Assembly: GCA_045805505.1 (NCBI GenBank)
Contig: JBJMLA010000032.1
Span: 62,001-126,000 of the forward strand
Direction: 5' to 3'
Length of the DNA stretch: 64,000 nucleotides
Source of the DNA: BP-464 sp045805505
Lineage (GTDB): Bacteria; Actinomycetota; Thermoleophilia; Solirubrobacterales; Solirubrobacteraceae
In this document: piece after piece, positions 1-6,127 of the stretch
Layout: every line of letters begins with the position of its first letter
How positions within the stretch are numbered: position 1 is the first letter of the stretch
Notes under the pieces: generated by a model
Databases searched by the model: none
The model's input: the letters and a program-made list of their open reading frames with translations, nothing else
Told to the model about the DNA's origin: nothing
Program-made: the position numbers and the translations under genes

Positions 1-48
1 GTCGAGCGTGACGACGGCGATCGCGCCGTCGCGCTCGAGGCGCAGCAT
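1..48 (-). CDS. Enoyl-CoA hydratase/isomerase family protein, N-terminal fragment
   Basis: Only the first 16 codons are inside the window; the gene runs off the left edge. Read on the minus strand from an ATG at 48-46, the peptide starts MLRLERDGAIAVVTLD, which resembles the beta-strand opening of crotonase-fold proteins (enoyl-CoA hydratases and isomerases of fatty-acid or branched-chain CoA breakdown). The start codon directly follows the stop codon of the upstream gene at 49-51, so the two are probably co-transcribed and translationally coupled. The catalytic part is not visible, so the exact reaction cannot be named. Confidence 0.6.
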   Translation of the reverse strand, partial: MLRLERDGAIAVVTLD

Positions 49-312
49 CTAGCCCTCGCGCAGGAACGCCTCGAGGCGGGGGCGCAGCGTGGTCAGCTGG
101 CCGGTCTCCTCGATGGCGGTGAGCAGGTCATGGGACTGGTCGCGATCGAGCAGGAAATCGTCGCGGCCGACCCGGAGCATGCGGGCCAGGCCCAGGAACG
201 ACTTCGCGCTGTCCTCGTCGAGCTGGCGGCCGAAGATCTCCAGCGCCTCCGCAGCGGTGCGGCGCGATCCCTGATCGAGGCGGACGTCGAGCCATTCGCG
301 TGTGACTTTCAT
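49..312 (-). CDS. Hypothetical protein, 87 aa
   Basis: A small soluble protein rich in charged residues and predicted to be helical; I recognise no family and see no signal peptide or membrane segment. It begins at an ATG on the minus strand and its stop abuts the start of the downstream crotonase-like gene, so the two look like one transcription unit. It is divergent from the IF-1-like gene that starts about 50 bases away, so the intervening bases must hold both promoters. Codon use matches the surrounding genes, which supports it being real. Confidence 0.6.
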   Translation of the reverse strand: MKVTREWLDVRLDQGSRRTAAEALEIFGRQLDEDSAKSFLGLARMLRVGRDDFLLDRDQSHDLLTAIEETGQLTTLRPRLEAFLREG

Positions 313-359
313 TGGCGCAGATGTTAGGGCGCCCGGGCTGCGCGGTACTCTTTACGTGG

Positions 360-578
360 ATGCCAGTCGAAGAAAAGATCGAGATGGAGGGCGAGATCAC
401 CGAAGCCCTCCCGAATCTCATGTTCCGGGTGAAGCTCGACAACGACCATGAGGTCCTCGGGCATCTCGCCGGCAAGATGCGCCGCTACCGCATCCGCGTG
501 CTCCCCGGTGACCGCGTCCGGGTCGAGATCTCCCCGTACGACCTCACCCGCGGTCGCATCGTCTACCGCCACAAGTAG
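360..578 (+). CDS. infA: Translation initiation factor IF-1 family protein
   Basis: A 72-residue OB-fold protein. The middle and C-terminal half (GKMRRYRIRVLPGDRVRVEI, then SPYDLTRGRIVYR) closely match bacterial IF-1, which binds the 30S ribosomal A site during initiation. The ATG at 360 is preferred because it gives the normal IF-1 length and an N-terminus ending in the usual acidic-Glu-Gly strand; upstream in-frame ATGs would add residues unlike the family. It stands alone, not in a ribosomal-protein cluster, and lacks the common KDD-type N-terminus, so it may be a second copy rather than the housekeeping one. Family assignment is firm; which copy it is cannot be judged here. Confidence 0.85.
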   Translation: MPVEEKIEMEGEITEALPNLMFRVKLDNDHEVLGHLAGKMRRYRIRVLPGDRVRVEISPYDLTRGRIVYRHK

Positions 579-585
579 GCCGTAG

Positions 586-858
586 TCACCCGGCGAGCGT
601 GACCGTCACGGTCACCCGCCCCTGCCGCACCACGAGCTCTCCGTCCTCCCGACGCAGCGCGTCGACGCCGTCGCGGAACAGGGCGAACGCCACGCCCGTG
701 AGCTTCTCGCGGTCCAGCGCGAACAGCGCCCCGTCGACTCCCGCGGCGTCGAGCTCGGCCAGCACGCCTTCGAGCCGCGTTCCCTCCGGCTCGAGCGCGA
801 CGCGCACCGGCCGGCCGCACCAGCCGCGCAGCAGGACGAGTGCGTCGTCGAAGCTCAT
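586..858 (-). CDS. Hypothetical protein, 90 aa
   Basis: A small beta-rich protein opening MSFDDALVLLRGWCG and ending in a run of alternating Val/Thr. It has one Cys and no membrane segment. The start at 858 is chosen because its ATG overlaps the stop of the upstream hemolysin-III-like gene by four bases (ATGA), the usual coupling in this genome. The repeated 'VRVALEPEGTRLEGVLAEL' pattern suggests a small barrel, but I recognise no family. It is probably co-transcribed with the membrane protein upstream. Confidence 0.55.
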   Translation of the reverse strand: MSFDDALVLLRGWCGRPVRVALEPEGTRLEGVLAELDAAGVDGALFALDREKLTGVAFALFRDGVDALRREDGELVVRQGRVTVTVTLAG

Positions 859-1541
859 CCGTCGAAGACCCAGAAGGCCATCACCGCGAGATGCACGAGC
901 GCCGCCGCGGTGACCAGCGTGTGGAAGACCTCGTGGAAGCCGAACGTCGCCGGCCACGGGTCCGGGCGCTGCCGGGCGTAGATGACCGCGCCGATCGAGT
1001 AGAGGACGCCGCCGGCGAGCAGCAGCAGCGCCGGCACCGCACCGAGGTGATCGAGCAGCTGCGGCGCCGCGACGATCGCCACCCAGCCGAGCGCGACGTA
1101 GGCCGCGGCGATCCAGGACCGCGGCGCGTCAATCCAGCCGAGGCTGAAGACGACGCCGGCGACGGCGCCGCCCCACACGCTGCCGAAGACGATCCAGCGC
1201 ATCGGCGTCGTCAGCACGAGCAGCGCGATCGGCGTGTAGCTCGCCGCGATGAACACGAAGATCATGCTGTGGTCGACGCGCTGGAGCGTCGCCTTGTGGC
1301 GCGGATCCCAGCGCCAGCGGTGATACGTGCCGCTCACGCCGAACAGGCCGCACAGGCCGACGCCGTAGACGATCGCCGCGACGCGCTCGCGCCCGCCGTC
1401 GGCGAGCACGATGAGCGTCACGGCGGCCGCCACCGCGACGAAGAACGCGTACGCGTGGATCACGCCGCGCAGCCGCGGAAGCGCGTCCTGGGAAACGGCG
1501 TCGAGCACGCGTGGAACATAAGGGGGGACCGGCCCCCTCAT
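855..1541 (-). CDS. PAQR/hemolysin III family membrane protein (TrhA/YqfA-like)
   Basis: About 228 residues with seven hydrophobic segments. It carries the three metal-site signatures of the PAQR/hemolysin III family: SGTYH (S-x3-H) after the second helix, a DHS in the middle, and HEVFH (H-x3-H) near the end. Family members are inner-membrane proteins linked to membrane-lipid homeostasis; the substrate is unknown. The start is uncertain. GTG 1547, ATG 1541 and GTG 1508 are all in frame, and the residues RGPVPPYV at the N-terminus are encoded by a palindromic element (1518-1541). The original start may therefore be the downstream GTG at 1508. Confidence 0.85.
   Translation of the reverse strand: MRGPVPPYVPRVLDAVSQDALPRLRGVIHAYAFFVAVAAAVTLIVLADGGRERVAAIVYGVGLCGLFGVSGTYHRWRWDPRHKATLQRVDHSMIFVFIAASYTPIALLVLTTPMRWIVFGSVWGGAVAGVVFSLGWIDAPRSWIAAAYVALGWVAIVAAPQLLDHLGAVPALLLLAGGVLYSIGAVIYARQRPDPWPATFGFHEVFHTLVTAAALVHLAVMAFWVFDG
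1518..1541. repeat. Short palindromic element, copy A
   Basis: A 24-base imperfect palindrome with arms ATAAGGGGG and CCCCCTCAT. It resembles two others in the window, at 27494-27516 and 58051-58074, which share the pattern TAA/CAA-GGGG, 5-6 bases, CCCC(C)TTA. Flanking GTGGA/TCCAC extends the pairing. It sits in the gap before the minus-strand hemolysin-III-like gene and encodes that protein's first residues if translation begins at 1541 or 1547. It may be a mobile palindrome of the REP type; this is inference from the repeats alone. Confidence 0.5.
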
Positions 1542-1559
1542 GTCCACGTTGCGCGTCGG

Positions 1560-2021
1560 CTACTTCTTGGCGGCGGGCTTGCGCGCCGCGGGCTTGCGCG
1601 CGGCGGGCTTCTTCGCGGCCGGCTTCTTGGCCGCGGTCGAGCGGGACGCCGCGGGCTTCTTGGCCGCGGTGGTGCGCGAGGCGGCGGGCTTCTTGGCCGC
1701 CGGCTTGCGGGCGGCCGGCTTCTTGGCGGCGGGCTTGCGCGCGGCGGGCTTCTTCGCGGCGGGCTTCTTGGCGGCGGGCTTGCGGGCCGCCGGCTTCCTG
1801 GCGGGCGTGCGGCCGGCGACGGACGTCACGCGGTCCTCGATCTCGCTCAGCCAGCTGCGGCCGTTCTTCTCGAGTTCCTTGCGCAGTTCGGTGATGCGCT
1901 TCTCGAGATCACGCAGGGCCGTCCGGCTGTTGGCCGAGAGATCGCCACGCAGCGACTTCGCCGCGGTGGTCGCCGACTCGAGGGCCTGCTGCAGCTGCTG
2001 GTACGCGCTGTTCGTTGCCAC
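1560..2021 (-). CDS. Histone H1-like Lys/Ala/Pro-repeat DNA-binding protein
   Basis: A 153-residue two-part protein. Residues 1-70 form an amphipathic helical region (heptads such as LRDLEKRITELRKELEK). Residues 74-153 are tandem KPAAK/KPAAR repeats, as in histone H1-like bacterial proteins and the tails of actinobacterial HupB and HBHA. Such tails bind the DNA backbone or other polyanions; a role in nucleoid compaction is the likeliest inference, although an HBHA-like surface role cannot be excluded. The GTG at 2021 is chosen because an AAAGGAG Shine-Dalgarno lies six bases upstream. An upstream in-frame ATG at 2135 would overlap the DoxX gene and add unrelated residues. Confidence 0.75.
   Translation of the reverse strand: MATNSAYQQLQQALESATTAAKSLRGDLSANSRTALRDLEKRITELRKELEKNGRSWLSEIEDRVTSVAGRTPARKPAARKPAAKKPAAKKPAARKPAAKKPAARKPAAKKPAASRTTAAKKPAASRSTAAKKPAAKKPAARKPAARKPAAKK
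1563..1802 (-). repeat. Tandem KPAA-coding repeats
   Basis: About 240 bases of imperfect 12-15 bp tandem repeats coding for Lys-Pro-Ala-Ala-Lys/Arg units in the tail of the histone-like gene. Two spacers (SRTTAA and SRSTAA) break the array, which suggests expansion of a larger unit. Repeat number is likely to vary between strains and is prone to assembly error. Confidence 0.75.
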
Positions 2022-2055
2022 TGTTGCTCCTTTGAAGATGGTTCGGAGCGCGACG

Positions 2056-2409
2056 CTATCCGTTCGCGCGCATCGCTGCGCGAACCCATGCGATGAAGGC
2101 GAGCTGGAACGGCAGGCGCGCGAGCAGCGCGGCACGGCCGCCGGGCACCTTGAACTCGTCGGGATGCAGCGCCATGTGCACGTTCGCGGGGAAGACCGCG
2201 ACGAGTGTCGCGATCAGGAACCACCCGGCCGGCCGCCGGGCGGGCGTCAGCAGGCCGGCGCCTCCAACCATCTCCGCGACGCCGCTGGCGTAGACGAGCT
2301 CGCGGTGGCGCGGCAGCCACGGCGGCATGATCGCCTCGTACATCCGCGGCTTGACGAAGTGCAGGAGTCCGGCCACGACGAACACGGGGCCGCAGAGGCG
2401 TTGGAGCAT
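2056..2409 (-). CDS. DoxX family membrane protein
   Basis: A 117-residue protein with four hydrophobic helices and the DoxX-like pattern: a first helix ending in GLLHFVKP, a central GVAEMVGGAGLL, and a third helix followed by PANVHMAL. DoxX-family proteins are small inner-membrane proteins often associated with redox or sulfur metabolism; no specific reaction can be assigned. The ATG at 2409 is the first in frame. It lies upstream of the histone-like gene on the same strand with a 34-base gap that contains that gene's ribosome-binding site. Confidence 0.75.
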   Translation of the reverse strand: MLQRLCGPVFVVAGLLHFVKPRMYEAIMPPWLPRHRELVYASGVAEMVGGAGLLTPARRPAGWFLIATLVAVFPANVHMALHPDEFKVPGGRAALLARLPFQLAFIAWVRAAMRANG

Positions 2410-2435
2410 GTGCCGGACACTATGGTCTCCGCGCC

Positions 2436-2786
2436 ATGGCCGACATCACCGTCTACGAGAAGCGCACCTGCACGACCTGCCGCAACCTCGCGGCCCTGCT
2501 GACCGAGCGGGGCATCGATTTCGAGGCGGTCGACTTCCACCTCGAGCCGCTGACCGCCGAGGAGCTGCGCGCGCTCGTCGCCAAGACCGGCGTGCCGGCC
2601 CGCGAGCTGTTCCGCACGCGCGAGCCGGTCTACCGCGATCTCGGCCTGGGCGACCGCGAGGTCGCCGACGACGAGGCGATCGCGCTGATGGCCGAGCACC
2701 CGCAGCTGCTCGAGCGCCCGGTCGTCGTGCGCGGCGACCGCGCCGTGCTCGCCCGCCCGGTCGAGCGGGTCCTCGAGCTGCTCTAG
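2436..2786 (+). CDS. ArsC/Spx-type thioredoxin-fold reductase-like protein
   Basis: A 116-residue thioredoxin-fold protein of the ArsC/Spx/YffB group. It has a CTTC motif (Cys12, Cys15) after the first strand, a helix-strand-helix middle including RTREPVYRDLGL, and a RPVVVRGDRAVLARP C-terminal segment that in ArsC helps bind the oxyanion. It is either a glutaredoxin-linked arsenate reductase or one of the many uncharacterised relatives. No arsR, arsB or acr3 gene is nearby, which argues against a dedicated arsenic operon. It is divergent from the DoxX gene and overlaps the next minus-strand gene by four bases at its end. Confidence 0.8.
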   Translation: MADITVYEKRTCTTCRNLAALLTERGIDFEAVDFHLEPLTAEELRALVAKTGVPARELFRTREPVYRDLGLGDREVADDEAIALMAEHPQLLERPVVVRGDRAVLARPVERVLELL

Positions 2787-3232
2787 AGCTCGTACTCGTC
2801 GTCGCCCAGCGTGACGAGCACCGGCTCGCCCGCGCGCGCGGAGACGACCAGCGGCAGGTCGGGGTTCGTCGACTCCATCTCCACGACGATCGCGGCCTGC
2901 GGCCCCACGGCCTCGGCGATCGTCATCACCGCATCGCCCACGAGCTCGAGCCCGCCGATCATCCCCGCGACCTCGCCGCGCTCGGCGGAGATCTCGAACG
3001 GCGGCAGCGGGCGCAGCATCCCGAGGTCGGGCGCGGTCGCCTCGAGCTCGACGTCGTGGGGGAGGGTCACCGAGCGCTCGCCGATCTCCACCTCCAGCGG
3101 CCCGAGCCGCACGCAGCTGACCAGCGCGGGCGGGCCGGCGTCCTGGGGAACGAGCGCCTGGGCCCGCAGGGCCCCCGAAAGGTGCACGAAGCTGCGCAGG
3201 GCTACACATGCGGTGTCGACTGGGGTGGACAT
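2783..3232 (-). CDS. Hypothetical protein, 149 aa
   Basis: A soluble, acidic, beta-rich protein that I do not recognise. The start at 3232 (MSTPVDTACVALRSF) is preferred over an upstream in-frame ATG at 3343, because the upstream extension is Cys/Arg-rich and would overlap the Shine-Dalgarno and start of the divergent small gene at 3323. Its tail is acidic (GDDEYEL). It meets the ArsC-like gene tail to tail with a four-base overlap of stop codons. Confidence 0.55.
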   Translation of the reverse strand: MSTPVDTACVALRSFVHLSGALRAQALVPQDAGPPALVSCVRLGPLEVEIGERSVTLPHDVELEATAPDLGMLRPLPPFEISAERGEVAGMIGGLELVGDAVMTIAEAVGPQAAIVVEMESTNPDLPLVVSARAGEPVLVTLGDDEYEL

Positions 3233-3322
3233 CCGTTCTAGCTTCGCAGCCCTCGTTCCCATCCCGCCGCATACCTGCCGACTACGGGAGTACAAGCAGC
3301 ACAACCACGGAGGTAGAAGCGC

Positions 3323-3427
3323 ATGGACGCGCACAACACCCACCAGGCAGCCTTTCTGCTGGGCATGAAGCTGACGATGGCCGCGGCCGTCCTCTTCGTC
3401 ACCCTGCTGCCGGCCCTGCTCAGCTAG
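3323..3427 (+). CDS. Small membrane protein, 34 aa
   Basis: A short reading frame with a strong Shine-Dalgarno (GGAGG at 3309-3313, nine bases before the ATG). It encodes a polar N-terminus (MDAHNTHQAAF) followed by a hydrophobic helix of about 20 residues, containing AAAVLFVTLLPALL, that ends at the stop. This is a typical single-span small membrane protein. It is divergent from the hypothetical gene at 3232, and its last eight bases overlap the 3' end of the DJ-1 gene on the other strand. No homologue is recognised. The case rests on the ribosome-binding site and the clean hydrophobic helix. Confidence 0.5.
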   Translation: MDAHNTHQAAFLLGMKLTMAAAVLFVTLLPALLS

Positions 3428-4064
3428 CGGGGACCTGCTCCTTCGCCCCTGCGCGGGCGGCGAGCGCGAGAACGCTCGCCGGCGCCTTGGACGGCGCGCC
3501 CGAGTCGAACGGCGGCTGCGGGTCGTACTCGATGTAGAGCTGGATGGCCTGCGCGACCTCGTCGCCGCCGATCTGCGCCGCCAGCGTCAGCGCCATGTCG
3601 ATGCCCGCCGACACACCGGCGCCCATCAGGACCTTGCCGTGCTGGACGACCCGCCGCTCGACGTAGGGCGAGCCGAGTCGCTCGAGCTCGTCGCGCGCCG
3701 CCCAGTGGGTCGTCGCCTCACGTCCCTCGAGGATCCCGGCGGCGGCCAGCACCAGCGAGCCCGTGCACACCGACGTCGTCCACGTCGACGTCGCATGCAC
3801 CCCGCGGACCCAGTCGAGCATGGTCTCGTCGGTCAGCAGCGGGCGGGTCCCGTAGCCGCCCGGCATGACAAGCACGTCGGGGGCCGGCATCTCGGCCAGC
3901 GTGGCGTCGGCCACGATCGCCAGCATGCCGTTGTCGCTGCGGACCGGACCGCGCTCGGCGGCGACGAAGGTCACCCTCGCGCCCGGCAGGCGCGAGAGCA
4001 CGTCGTAGGGCCCGATGGCGTCAAGCGCCGTGAACCGCTCGAAGATGGGGATGGCGATCTGCAT
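3420..4064 (-). CDS. DJ-1/PfpI family protein
   Basis: A 214-residue class I glutamine amidotransferase-like (DJ-1/PfpI) protein. The nucleophile elbow TSVCTGSLVLAAAG carries the conserved Cys, followed by EGREATTHWA as in isonitrile hydratase and other PfpI relatives. Such proteins act as hydratases, deglycases or stress proteins; the substrate cannot be told. The start at 4064 (MQIAIPIFERFTALDAIG) opens the fold correctly; a longer frame to 4250 is Pro/Arg-rich and unrelated. It starts inside the 3' end of the upstream GlxA-type regulator (44-base overlap), so the two are co-transcribed. The regulator's sensor domain is of the same family. Confidence 0.85.
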   Translation of the reverse strand: MQIAIPIFERFTALDAIGPYDVLSRLPGARVTFVAAERGPVRSDNGMLAIVADATLAEMPAPDVLVMPGGYGTRPLLTDETMLDWVRGVHATSTWTTSVCTGSLVLAAAGILEGREATTHWAARDELERLGSPYVERRVVQHGKVLMGAGVSAGIDMALTLAAQIGGDEVAQAIQLYIEYDPQPPFDSGAPSKAPASVLALAARAGAKEQVPAS

Positions 4065-5028
4065 CGTGTCCTCCTGGTGGGGTGTGGAAGCGGGTGCGGT
4101 AGTCGGCGGGCGAGACGCCCAGCCGGCGATGGAAGGCGCGGCGCATCGTCTCGGTGGTGCCGAACCCACAGCCGCGGGCCACAGAGGCCAGGGGGCCGTG
4201 GCCGGATTCCAGCCGCGAGCGGGCCTGCTCGACGCGCACGGCCTCGACATAGGCGGCCGGCGTCATCCCGACCTCCTTGGCGAAGGCGCGCGCCAGCGTG
4301 CGCGGGCTCATGTGGACGCGGTCGGCGAGCGCGGCGATCGACAGGTCCGCGTCGAGGTGCTCGGCGATCCAGGACTGCAGGTCCCGCAGTGGCCCGGGAC
4401 CGGCGGCCTGCGCGGCGAGCTGGACGCTGAACTGCGCCTGGCCGCCCGGGCGCCGGGCGAAGAGCACGAGCCGGCGCGCGATCTGCATCGCGGCGTCGGG
4501 GCCGAGGTCCTCCTCGACGAGAGCCAGCGCCAGGTCCATCCCGGCCGTCACCCCGGCCGACGTGTAGATGTTGCCGTCGCGCACGAAGATCGGGTCGGGC
4601 TCGACCGTGATGGCCGGGTAGCGGCGGGCCAGCAGCGCGCAGGAGTCCCAGTGCGTGGTGGCTCGCCGGCCGTCGAGCAGCCCTGCACGGGCCAGCAGGA
4701 ACGCGCCGGAGCAGACGCTCGTCACGCGCCGGGCGCGCGCCGCCGCGGCTCGCACCCAGGCCACCAGCTCGGGATCGTGCTGGGCCTCGCTGACGCCTGT
4801 GCCCCCGGCGACCATCAGCGTGTCGAGTGGGCCGTCGTACTCGGCGAACGGCGTGCAGGGGCCGAGGGTCAGGCCACTCGTGCTGGCCGAGCCGTGTCCG
4901 ACGAGCTGCACGTCGTAGCCCACACCCCCCAGCCGCGAGGCCTGGGAGAAGACCTCGGCCGGCCCCGCGGCGTCCAGCAGCTGGAGCCCCTCGAAGACGA
5001 CGATGGCGACGCGGCGCATGTCCGGCAT
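4021..5028 (-). CDS. GlxA family transcriptional regulator (DJ-1 domain plus AraC helix-turn-helix)
   Basis: 335 residues. An N-terminal DJ-1/PfpI-like domain (VAIVVFEGLQLLDAAGPAEV, elbow TSVCSGAFLLA, then RRATTHW) is followed by a C-terminal AraC-type double helix-turn-helix (ADRVHMSPRTLARAF and RGCGFGTTETMRRAF, ending GVSPADYR). GlxA-type regulators sense small molecules and activate adjacent operons. Here the probable target is the overlapping DJ-1 gene downstream, whose protein has the same fold as the sensor domain. Methionines at codons 1 and 4 are both possible starts. It is divergent from the histidine kinase gene at 5153. Confidence 0.88.
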   Translation of the reverse strand: MPDMRRVAIVVFEGLQLLDAAGPAEVFSQASRLGGVGYDVQLVGHGSASTSGLTLGPCTPFAEYDGPLDTLMVAGGTGVSEAQHDPELVAWVRAAAARARRVTSVCSGAFLLARAGLLDGRRATTHWDSCALLARRYPAITVEPDPIFVRDGNIYTSAGVTAGMDLALALVEEDLGPDAAMQIARRLVLFARRPGGQAQFSVQLAAQAAGPGPLRDLQSWIAEHLDADLSIAALADRVHMSPRTLARAFAKEVGMTPAAYVEAVRVEQARSRLESGHGPLASVARGCGFGTTETMRRAFHRRLGVSPADYRTRFHTPPGGHDADRHPHLRAVHGA

Positions 5029-5152
5029 GCTGACTCCTCGGCGGGTGGCAGGAACGACAACCTTCCCACGAATTCTGCCACCCCTACAACTCCCGTCCAG
5101 AAACGCCGATACGCACTACGGAAGCGCAGACAATCGCTGCGGCCCTGCACGG

Positions 5153-6127
5153 ATGGACGGCACACCGACTATCGACCCCCCGGCCGCGCTCACAGCGCGC
5201 CTGCTTTCCTTTTCGCCGAGCCTGCTCGGGGTTGCGGGATCCGACGGAGTGCTCACGCTCGTCAACCCCGCGTGGACGACCGTCCTCGGCTGGCCGGAGG
5301 ACCAGTTGCTGGGCCGGCCGCTGCTCGAGCTCGTCCACGCCGATGATCGCGCGGGCGCCGAGGTGCTGCTGACCGGCGCGGGCGAGAGCACGTGCCGGAT
5401 GCTGTGCCTCGATGGCGCCGAGCACTGGATCCGCTGGAGCGCGCACGACGGCTGCCTCGCCGGCGAGGACCTCGCCGAGCAGGCGCGGCTGGCCGCTGAG
5501 CTGCAGGACTTCGTCTACGTCGCCTCGCACGACCTCGCGGAGCCCGTGCGGATGATCACCGCCTACATGGATCTCCTCGAGCGCCGCTACGGCGAGCAGC
5601 TCGACGAGACCGCCCAGGAGTTCATCGGCTACGCCGTCGACGGCGCCGAGCGGATGAAGGCGATGATCGACGCGCTCCTGGCCTTCTCGCGGGTCGGCAG
5701 CCACGCGATCGCGCCGGCCGAGTTCGACCTGCGCGAGCTGCTCGCCGGCGCCGATGGCGTCGAGCTGCGCGAGCCGCTGCCGCGGGTCCGGGCCGATCCC
5801 GCCCAGATCGCCCAGCTGCTCCATCAGCTCCTCGACAACGCCCGCAAGTTCCGGGCCTCAGACCGCGAGCCGCTCGTCATCGTCGCCGCGCAGGAAGAGG
5901 ATGGCGGGGTGCGCATCGACGTCTCCGACAACGGCATCGGGATCGCCGAGCCGCAGCAGGAGCGCGTCTTCAAGATGTTCACGCGGCTGCACGGCCGCGA
6001 CGAGTACGAAGGGACCGGCATCGGGCTCGCGCTGTGCCGCCGCATCGCCGAGCGCCACGGCGGCCGCATCACCCTGGTCTCCGAGCCGGGGAGCGGCAGC
6101 GTGTTCTCCGTGTGGCTGCCACGATGA
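5153..6127 (+). CDS. PAS-domain sensor histidine kinase (phytochrome-type HisKA)
   Basis: A 324-residue soluble kinase. A PAS domain spans about residues 20-100 (GVLTLVNPAWTTVLGW), the HisKA dimerisation helix carries the phospho-acceptor His126 in VASHDLAEP, and the HATPase domain has DNARKFR, SDNGIGI and GTGIGLALCRRI. It has no transmembrane segment, so it senses a cytoplasmic signal. The ATG at 5153 is chosen because sequence upstream of it is intergenic in character. Its stop overlaps the start of the receiver-GGDEF-EAL gene (ATGA), so the kinase probably phosphorylates that protein and controls cyclic-di-GMP turnover. The kinase core resembles the one at 24603, which suggests paralogy. 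Confidence 0.88.
   Translation: MDGTPTIDPPAALTARLLSFSPSLLGVAGSDGVLTLVNPAWTTVLGWPEDQLLGRPLLELVHADDRAGAEVLLTGAGESTCRMLCLDGAEHWIRWSAHDGCLAGEDLAEQARLAAELQDFVYVASHDLAEPVRMITAYMDLLERRYGEQLDETAQEFIGYAVDGAERMKAMIDALLAFSRVGSHAIAPAEFDLRELLAGADGVELREPLPRVRADPAQIAQLLHQLLDNARKFRASDREPLVIVAAQEEDGGVRIDVSDNGIGIAEPQQERVFKMFTRLHGRDEYEGTGIGLALCRRIAERHGGRITLVSEPGSGSVFSVWLPR

Noticed and set aside
1563..1802. Possible CRISPR-like or non-coding repeat array
   Set aside because: The repeats are in frame, lack unique spacers of constant length and encode KPAA units of a histone-like tail.
840..2096. Plus-strand frame of 418 codons over the PAQR and histone-like genes
   Set aside because: It has repetitive Arg/Gly/Leu translation, antisense to the KPAA repeats, with no start signal. 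The minus-strand genes are convincing.
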